This document shows, piece by piece, positions 56,101 through 64,000 of a stretch of DNA of 64,000 nucleotides. Below the pieces are notes generated by a model. That model searched no databases. It was not told the DNA's origin and was given only the letters and a program-made list of their open reading frames with translations. The position numbers and the translations under genes are program-made. Position 1 is the stretch's first letter. Each line of letters opens with the position of its first letter. The stretch is taken from NCBI RefSeq assembly GCF_958295425.1, contig NC_081142.1, forward strand, positions 21,596,530 through 21,660,529, written 5' to 3'. The DNA comes from Solea solea. Its lineage: Eukaryota > Chordata > Actinopteri > Pleuronectiformes > Soleidae.

Positions 56101-59100
56101 GCAACTACAACTACTGCACCAACAACTACATCTACTGCACCAACCACTACAACATCTGCACCAACCACAACTACTGCACCAACCACTACAACATCTGCAC
56201 CAACTACAACTACTGTGCCAACCACTACAACATCTGCACCAACTACTGCAGCAACGACTACAACATCTGCACCAACCACAACTACTGCTGCAACTACAAC
56301 AACTACTGTGTCAACCACTACAACAACTGCCCCAACTACAACTACTGCACCAACCACTACAACTGCCCAAACTACAACAACTACTGCACCAACCACTACA
56401 ACATATGCACCAACCACAACAACAACTGCACCAACCACAACTACTGCACCAACCACTACAACATCTGCACCAACTACAACAACTACTGTGCCAACCACTA
56501 CAACAACTGCCCCAACTACAACTACTACACCAGCCACTACAACATCTGCAACAACCACAACTACTGTGCCAACCACTACAACATCTGCACCAACCACAAC
56601 TACTGCACCAACAACTACAACATCTGCACCAACTACAACAACTACTGCACCAACCACTACAACATCTGCAGCAACTACAACTACTGCACCAACAACTACA
56701 TCTACTGCACCAACCACTACAACATCTGCACCAACCACAACTACTGCACCAACCACTACAACATCTGCACCAACTACTGCAGCAACGACTACAACATCTG
56801 CACCAACCACAACTACTGCTGCAACTACAACAACTACTGCGCCAACCACTACAACAACTGCCCCAACTACAACAACTGCACCAACGACTACAACATCTGC
56901 ACCAACCACAACTACTGCTGCAACTACAACAACTACTGTGCCAACCACTACAACATCTGCACCAACCACAACTACTGCACCAACCACTACAACATCTGCA
57001 CCAACTACAACAACTACTGTGCCAACCACTACAACATCTGCACCAACTACTGCAGCAACGACTACAACATATGCACCAACCACAACTACTGCTGCAACTA
57101 CAACAACTACTGTGTCAACCACTACAACAACTGCCCCAACTACAACTACTGCACCAACCACTACAACTGCCCAAACTACAACAACTACTGCACCAACCAC
57201 TACAACAACTGCACCAACCACAACAACAACTGCACCAACCACAACTACTGCACCAACCACTACAACATCTGCACCAACTACAACAACTACTGTGCCAACC
57301 ACTACAACAACTGCCCCAACTACAACTACTACACCAGCCACTACAACATCTGCACCAACTACTGCAGCAACGACTACAACATCTGCACCAACCACAACTA
57401 CTGCTGCAACTACAACAACTACTGCGCCAACCACTACAACAACTGCCCCAACTACAACAACTGCACCAACGACTACAACATCTGCACCAACCACAACTAC
57501 TGCTGCAACTACAACAACTACTGTGCCAACATCTACAACATCTGCACCAACTACAACAACTACTGCACCAACCACTACAACATCTGCAGCAACTACAACT
57601 ACTGCACAAACAACTACATCTACTGCACCAACCACTACAACATCTGCACCAACCACAACTACTGCACCAACCACTACAACATCTGCACCAACTACAACAA
57701 CTACTGTGCCAACCACTACAACATCTGCACCAACTACTGCAGCAACGACTACAACATCTGCACCAACCACAACTACTGCTGCAACTACAACAACTACTGT
57801 GTCAACCACTACAACAACTGCCCCAACTACAACTACTGCACCAACCACTACAACTGCCCAAACTACAACTACTGCACCAACCACTACAACATCTGCACCA
57901 ACCACAACAACAACTGCACCAACCACAACTACTGCACCAACCACTACAACATCTGCACCAACTACAACAACTACTGTGCCAACCACTACAACAACTGCCC
58001 CAACTACAACTACTACACCAGCCACTACAACATCTGCAACAACCACAACTACTGTGCCAACCACTACAACATCTGCACCAACCACAACTACTGCACCAAC
58101 AACTACAACATCTGCACCAACTACAACAACTACTGCACCAACCACTACAACATCTGCAGCAACTACAACTACTGCACCAACAACTACATCTACTGCACCA
58201 ACCACTACAACATCTGCACCAACCACAACTACTGCACCAACCACTACAACATCTGCACCAACTACTGCAGCAACGACTACAACATCTGCACCAACCACAA
58301 CTACTGCTGCAACTACAACTACTGCGCCAACCACTACAACAACTGCCCCAACTACAACAACTGCACCAACGACTACAACATCTGCACCAACCACAACTAC
58401 TGCTGCAACTACAACAACTACTGTGCCAACCACTACAACATCTGCACCAACCATTACTACTGCACCAACCACTACAACATCTGCACCAACTACAACATCT
58501 ACTGCACCAACCACTACAACATCTGCACCAACTACTGCAGCAACGACTACAACTACTGCACCAACCACTACAACATCTGCACCAACTACTGCAGCAACGA
58601 CTACAACATCTGCACCAACCACAACTACTGCTGCAACTACAACAACTACTGCACCAACCACTACAACAACTGCCCCAACTACAACAACTGCACCAACGAC
58701 TACAACATCTGCACAAACCACAACTACTGCTGCAACTACAACAACTACTGTGCCAACCACTACAACATCTGCACCAACCACAACTACTGCACCAACCACT
58801 ACAACATCTGCACCAACTACAACAACTACTGCACCAACCACTACAACATCTGCACCAACTACTGCAGCAACGACTACAACATCTGCACCAACCACAACTA
58901 CTGCTGCAACTACAACAACTACTGAACCAACCACTACAACAACTGCCCCAACTACAACAACTGCACCAACGACTACAACATCTGCACCAACCACAACTAC
59001 TGCTGCAACTACAACAACTACTGTGCCAACCACTACAACATCTGCACCAACCACAACTACTGCACCAACCACTACAACATCTGCACCAACTACAACAACT

Positions 59101-62100
59101 ACTGCACCAACCACTACAACATCTGCACCAACTACTGCAGCAACGACTACAACATCTGCACCAACCACAACTACTGCTGCAACCACAACAACTACTGCGC
59201 AAACCACTACAACAACTGCACCAACGACTACAACATTTACACCAACCACAACTACTGCTGCAACTACAACAACTACTGCGCCAACCACTACAACAACTGT
59301 CCATACTACAACTACTGCCCCAACTACAACAACTACTGTGCCAACCACTACAACATCTGCACCAACCACAACTACTGCACCAACCACTACAACATCTGCA
59401 CCAACTACAACAACTACTGCACCAACCACTACAACATCTGCAGCAACTACAACTACTGCACCAACAACTACATCTACTGCACCAACCACTACAACATCTG
59501 CACCAACCACAACTACTGCACCAACCACTACAACATCTGCACCAACTACTGCAGCAACGACTACAACATCTGCACCAACCACAACTACTGCTGCAACTAC
59601 AACAACTACTGCACCAACCACTACAACAACTGCCCCAACTACAACAACTGCACCAACGACTACAACATCTGCACCAACCACAACTACTGCTGCAACTACA
59701 ACAACTACTGTGCCAACCACTACAACATCTGCACCAACCACAACTACTGCACCAACCACTACAACATCTGCAACAACTACAACAACTACTGTGCCAACCA
59801 CTACAACAACTGCCCCAACTACAACTACTGCACCAACCACTACAACTGCCCAAACTACAACAACTACTGCACCAACCACTACAACATCTGCACCAACCAC
59901 AACAACAACTGCACCAACCACAACTACTGCACCAACCACTACAACATCTGCACCAACCACAACAACATCTGCACCAACTACAACAACTACTTTGCCAACC
60001 ACTACAACAACTGCCCCAACTACAACTACTACACCAGCCACTACAACATCTGCAACAACCACAACTACTGTGCCAACCACTACAACATCTGCACCAACCA
60101 CAACTACTGCACCAACAACTACAACATCTGCACCAACTACAACAACTACTGCACCAACCACTACAACATCTGCAGCAACTACAACTACTGCACCAACAAC
60201 TACATCTACTGCACCAACCACTACAACATCTGCACCAACCACTACAACATCTGCACCAACCACAACTACTGCACCAACCACTACAACTGCCCCAACTACA
60301 ACAACTACTGTGCCAACCACTACAACATCTGCACCAACTACAACAACTACTGTGCCAACCACTACAACAACTGCCTCAACTACAACTACTACACCAGCCA
60401 CTACAACATCTGCAACAACCACAACTACTGTGCCAACCACTACAACATCTGCACCAACCACAACTACTGCACCAACAACTACAACATCTGCACCAACTAC
60501 AACAACTACTGCACCAACCACTACAACATCTGCACCAACCACAACTACTGCACCAACAACTACAACATCTGCACCAACTACAACAACTACTGCACCAACC
60601 ACTACAACATCTGCAGCAACTACAACTACTGCACCAACAACTACATCTACTGCACCAACCACTACAACATCTGCACCAACCACAACTACTGCACCAACCA
60701 CTACAACATCTGCACCAACTACAACAACTACTGTGCCAACCACTACAACATATGCACCAACTACTGCAGCAACGACTACATCTGCACCAACCACAACTAC
60801 TGCTGCAACTACAACAACTACAACAACTGCCCCAACTACAACTACTGCACCAACCACTACAACTGCCCAAACTACAACAACTACTGCACCAACCACTACA
60901 ACATCTGCACCAACCACAACAACAACTGCACCAACCACAACTACTGCACCAACCACTACAACATCTGCACCAACTACAACAACTACTGTGCCAACCACTA
61001 CAACAACTGCCCCAACTACAACTACTACACCAGCCACTACAACATCTGCAACAACCACAACTACTGTGCCAACCACTACAACATCTGCACCAACCACAAC
61101 TACTGCACCAACAACTACAACATCTGCACCAACTACAACAACTACTGCACCAACCACTACAACATCTGCAGCAACCACAACTACTGCACCAACAACTACA
61201 ACATCTGCACCAACTACAACAACTACTGCACCAACCACTACAACATCTGCAGCAACTACAACTACTGCACCAACAACTACATCTACTGCACCAACCACTA
61301 CAACATCTGCACCAACCACTACAACATCTGCACCAACCACAACTACTGCACCAACCACTACAACTGCCCCAACTACAACAACTACTGTGCCAACCACTAC
61401 AACATCTGCACCAACTACAACAACTACTGCACCAACCACTACAACATCTGCAGCAACTACAACTACTGCACCAACAACTACATCTACTGCACCAACCACT
61501 ACAACATCTGCACCAACCACAACTACTGCACCAACCACTACAACATCTGCACCAACTACAACTACTGTGCCAACCACTACAACATCTGCACCAACTACTG
61601 CAGCAACGACTACAACATCTGCACCAACCACAACTACTGCTGCAACTACAACAACTACTGTGTCAACCACTACAACAACTGCCCCAACTACAACTACTGC
61701 ACCAACCACTACAACTGCCCAAACTACAACAACTACTGCACCAACCACTACAACATATGCACCAACCACAACAACAACTGCACCAACCACAACTACTGCA
61801 CCAACCACTACAACATCTGCACCAACTACAACAACTACTGTGCCAACCACTACAACAACTGCCTCAACTACAACTACTACACCAGCCACTACAACATCTG
61901 CAACAACCACAACTACTGTGCCAACCACTACAACATCTGCACCAACCACAACTACTGCACCAACAACTACAACATCTGCACCAACTACAACAACTACTGC
62001 ACCAACCACTACAACATCTGCAGCAACTACAACTACTGCACCAACAACTACATCTACTGCACCAACCACTACAACATCTGCACCAACCACTACAACATCT

Positions 62101-64000
62101 GCACCAACCACAACAACTGCTGCAACTACAACAACTACTGTGCCAACCACTACAACAACTGCCCCAACTACAACTACTGCACCAACAACTACATCTACTG
62201 CACCAACCACTACAACATCTGCACCAACCACAACTACTGCACCAACCACTACAACATCTGCACCAACTACTGCAGCAACGACTACAACATCTGCACCAAC
62301 CACAACTACTGCTGCAACTACAACAACTACTGCACCAACCACTACAACATCTGCACCAACCACAACTACTGCTGCAACTACAACAACTACTGTGCCAACC
62401 ACTACAACATCTGCACCAACTACAACAACTACTGCACCAACCACTACAACATCTGCACCAACTACTGCAGCAACGACTACAACATCTGCACCAACCACAA
62501 CTACTGCTGCAACCACAACAACTACTGCGCAAACCACTACAACAACTGCCCCAACTACAACAACTGCACCAACGACTACAACATTGACACCAACCACAAC
62601 TACTGCTGCAACTACAAAAACTACTGCGCCAACCACTACAACAACTGTCCATACTACAACTACTGCCCCAACTACAACAACTACTGTGCCAACCACTACA
62701 ACATCTGCACCAACCACAACTACTGCACCAACCACTACAACATCTGCACCAACTACAACAACTACTGCACCAACCACTACAACATCTGCAGCAACTACAA
62801 CTACTGCACCAACAACTACATCTACTGCACCAACCACTACAACATCTGCACCAACCACAACTACTGCACCAACCACTACAACATCTGCACCAACTACTGC
62901 AGCAACGACTACAACATCTGCACCAACCACAACTACTGCTGCAACTACAACAACTACTACACCAGCCACTACAACATCTGCAACAACCACAACTACTGTG
63001 CCAACCACTACAACATCTGCACCAACCACAACTACTGCACCAACCACTACAACATCTGCACCAACTACAACAACTACTGCACCAACCACTACAACATCTG
63101 CACCAACTACTGCAGCAACGACTACAACATCTGCACCAACCACAACTACTGCTGCAACCACAACTACTGCGCAAACCACTACAACAACTGCCCCAACTAC
63201 AACAACTGCACCAACGACTACAACATTGACACCAACCACAACTACTGCTGCAACTACAACAACTACTGCGCCAACCACTACAACAACTGTCCATACTACA
63301 ACTACTGCCCCAACTACAACAACTACTGTGCCAACCACTACAACATCTGCACCAACCACAACTACTGCACCAACCACTACAACATATGCACCAACTACAA
63401 CAACTACTGCACCAACCACTACAACATCTGCAGCAACTACAACTACTGCACCAACAACTACATCTACTGCACCAACCACTACAACATCTGCACCAACCAC
63501 AACTACTGCACCAACCACTACAACATCTGCACCAACTACTGCAGCAATGACTACAACATCTGCACCAACCACAACTACTGCAGCAACTACAACAACTACT
63601 GCTCCAACCACTACAACAACTGCCCCAACTACAACAACTGCACCAACGACTACAACATCTGCACCAACCACAACTACTGCTGCAACTACAACAACTACTG
63701 TGCCAACCACTACAACATCTGCACCAACCACAACTACTGCACCAACCACTACAACATCTGCACCAACTACAACTACTGCACCAACCACTACAACATCTGC
63801 ACCAACTACTGCAGCAACGACTACAACATCTGCACCAACCACAACTACTGCTGCAACCACAACAACTACTGCGCAAACCACTACAACAACTGCCCCAACT
63901 ACAACAACTGCACCAACGACTACAACATTGACACCAACCACAACTACTGCTGCAACTACAACAACTACTGCGCCAACCACTACAACATCTGCACCAACAA
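23902..64000 (+). CDS. Gene B: giant secreted LU-domain mucin-like protein, more than 12,250 aa, 3' end outside the window
   Basis: Exons at 23902-23953, 24965-25066, 25220-25387, 25489-25605 and 27686 to beyond 64000. Introns are GT-AG, phase 1 (1011, 153, 101 and 2080 bp). Signal peptide: residues 1-17. LU domain 1: cysteines 23, 26, 31, 39, 45, 66, 72, 95, 96, 101. LU domain 2: 119, 122, 129, 135, 142, 159, 165, 189, 190, 195. Each ends CC-x4-C-N. N85-I-S is a potential N-glycosylation site absent from gene A. Three residues after the last cysteine-asparagine pair, a Thr/Pro/Ala/Ser array begins (27841) and stays in register at every point checked through 64000, where it still reads TTTTSAPT. 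Known: LU domains bind proteins at the cell surface, and PTS tracts carry O-glycans. Inference: a gel- or surface-forming mucus protein. The anchor type is unknown. It is a paralogue of gene A (about 84% identity over residues 1-196). I do not recognise a named orthologue. Collapse or false expansion of the array by assembly cannot be excluded. Confidence 0.85.
24272..24345 (+). repeat. Possible tRNA-derived SINE fragment in intron 1
   Basis: TTTAGAGGTTAAAGC resembles a decayed pol III A box, and GGTTTGAATGC, about 40 bp downstream, resembles a B box (GGTTCGAATCC). The spacing is right, but no tail or target duplication was found. Confidence 0.3.
24790..24953 (+). repeat. Intron 1 segment duplicated upstream
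   Basis: Partner of the copy at 21496-21659 (162 of 164 bases the same by eye). It lies directly before the polypyrimidine tract and acceptor of exon 2. Confidence 0.85.
25070..25132. repeat. TTG/ATT trinucleotide-rich tract in intron 2
   Basis: Runs of TTG and then ATT/AAT units. They make intron 2 of gene B longer than that of gene A (153 against 89 bp). Confidence 0.8.
26070..26101. repeat. (TGTC)n microsatellite in intron 4
   Basis: Eight near-perfect TGTC units with one TGTT interruption. Confidence 0.9.
26172..26242 (-). pseudogene. Decayed tRNA-Trp(CCA)-like sequence
   Basis: On the minus strand TGGCGCAATGG (D-arm region) is followed by an anticodon arm CTGACTCCATATCAG, with CCA at 26211-26209, then GTTGTGTGTTAGAATT in the T-arm position. 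This matches the layout of eukaryotic tRNA-Trp, but the acceptor stem and the B box (TTAGAATTC for TTCAAATC) are decayed. It could be a tRNA pseudogene or the head of a tRNA-Trp-derived SINE. Confidence 0.5.
26290..27000 (+). pseudogene. Decayed Rex1/L2-like LINE fragment in intron 4
   Basis: Broken frames in order: [12 protein letters not shown] (reverse-transcriptase catalytic box, normally YADDT), [15 protein letters not shown], then [19 protein letters not shown], and finally [15 protein letters not shown]. These follow the order of the palm and C-terminal part of Rex1/L2-group LINEs, with frameshifts and stops between. Same orientation as gene B. It accounts for part of the extra length of this intron relative to gene A (2080 against 467 bp). 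Confidence 0.65.
27001..27685. other. Remainder of intron 4, no feature seen
   Basis: AT-rich with the acceptor TTTCATCTCTAG at 27674-27685. The small frame at 27288-27515 has no recognisable domain. Confidence 0.5.
29500..37000 (+). repeat. Higher-order block P of the array
   Basis: Its order of variant units recurs at about 49.67-57.2 kb, with offsets from about 20,200 to 20,360 bp that change in small multiples of three. Example: 33668-35209 matches 53891-55411 except for a few missing 21-bp units. Boundaries are approximate. Confidence 0.65.
37000..43430 (+). repeat. Higher-order block Q of the array
   Basis: Recurs directly downstream as Q' at offsets of 6,435-6,453 bp. For example, 37371 pairs with 43806, and 40120-40713 pairs with 46573-47166. 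The left border is where similarity to sequence 6,435 bp downstream starts, near 37.0 kb. Confidence 0.7.
43430..49670 (+). repeat. Higher-order block Q' (tandem copy of Q)
   Basis: Segments 40903-41400 and 47356-47853 translate identically in the antisense frame, as do 40120-40713 and 46573-47166. One unit present in Q' near 49.45 kb is missing from Q near 43.0 kb. Confidence 0.7.
49670..57200 (+). repeat. Higher-order block P' (copy of P)
   Basis: Starts where a distinctive Ser-containing variant (GCCCCATCTACA) seen at 29525 and 29906 reappears at 49671 and 50228. It follows the order of P to about 57.2 kb with small in-frame gains and losses. Confidence 0.65.
57200..60720 (+). repeat. Higher-order block Q'' (partial third copy of Q)
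   Basis: 57802-59853 matches 43999-46050 base for base in translation (683 antisense codons alike) at an offset of 13,803 bp. The match fades near 60.72 kb, after which the array continues with other unit orders to the window end. Confidence 0.7.

Larger units (their letters stand above)
27841..64000 (+). repeat. Giant Thr/Pro/Ala/Ser-coding tandem array (mucin domain) of gene B
   Basis: At least 36,160 bp and about 12,053 codons, one exon, no interruption. Basic units of 18-39 bp translate as [38 protein letters not shown] and TTTSTAP, with the occasional [12 protein letters not shown] and APP variants. Rare residues (Val, His, Tyr, Asn, Ile, Met, Phe, Leu, Glu, Gly, Lys, Gln) come from single-base changes, and I saw no cysteine. 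Length differences between units are multiples of three, so the frame is kept. The coding strand is almost free of G outside GCN, GTG and GTC codons. The reverse frame and both other forward frames are therefore also largely open. Confidence 0.95.

Noticed and set aside
29903..62587. Long plus-strand frames rich in Gln/Leu/His/Pro (up to 5,826 codons)
   Set aside because: They are a shifted reading of the same units, out of phase with exon 5. They stop whenever a single substitution makes TAA or similar (for example near 53684), while the Thr frame is not interrupted.
28243..63876. Many minus-strand Cys/Ser/Trp-rich frames resembling keratin-associated or metal-binding proteins
   Set aside because: Another shadow frame of the array. 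The cysteines come from antisense readings of ACA and GCA codons, and the frames begin and end at random variant units.
27648..63980. A minus-strand gene of 12,110 codons (Val/Gly/Ala/Asp polymer)
   Set aside because: It is the antisense of the Thr/Pro array and extends past the intron acceptor of gene B. It has no domains beyond the polymer, and its tail is antisense to the LU domain. The sense frame is the one linked by phase-matched splicing to conserved exons.
27841..64000. CRISPR-like or centromeric satellite array
   Set aside because: Units are contiguous and translatable, of variable 18-39 bp length, with no unique spacers, and lie within a spliced gene in eukaryotic DNA.

Overview
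The window reads as teleost fish genomic DNA. Genes are split by short GT-AG introns in phase 1, and the intergenic DNA is AT-rich and crowded with fish-type repeats: a CR1/L2-like LINE, hAT-like pieces, MITEs, and LINE 3' tails carrying (CTGT)n-type microsatellites. I see no bacterial, viral or organellar features, and the species cannot be named from the sequence.

Layout. 1-2.7 kb, minus strand: gene A, five exons encoding a signal peptide, two 10-cysteine LU (Ly6/uPAR, three-finger) domains and a Thr/Ala/Pro mucin-like tail (TTTAAP units) that runs off the left edge. 2.7-23.8 kb: a 21-kb intergenic region of transposon debris. It holds a 2.35-kb element with 27-bp inverted ends (4640-6990), two MITEs (11328-11719 and 12915-13624), a LINE with an unbroken 981-codon ORF (15381-18326) inside another fish repeat, and a near-identical 164-bp copy of intron 1 of gene B. 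23.8-64 kb, plus strand: gene B, a head-to-head paralogue of gene A with identical exon lengths (52, 102, 168 and 117 bp, then a long exon 5). From 27841 its fifth exon becomes a Thr/Pro/Ala/Ser array that stays in one frame to the last base of the window.

The main result is gene B. Exon 5 is open for at least 36,315 bp, so the visible protein exceeds 12,250 residues, and no stop, splice site or C-terminus is reached. The array is hierarchical. Units of about 6-13 residues ([26 protein letters not shown] and others) form longer units, and these lie in large duplicated blocks that I call P, Q, Q', P' and Q'' (offsets about 6.44 and 20.2-20.4 kb). The very long open frames on the opposite strand and in other frames here (up to 12,110 codons of Val/Gly/Ala/Asp) are by-products of the repeat's codon composition and are not annotated as genes.

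How the genes work is inference. Both proteins should enter the secretory pathway, fold two disulfide-rich three-finger domains, and carry a long O-glycosylated stalk, as expected of mucus or cell-surface proteins. Whether they end in a GPI signal, a membrane span or a free end cannot be seen. The two genes share 165 of 196 residues (about 84%, counted by eye) before the arrays, but their arrays use different units, so the arrays have evolved separately since duplication.
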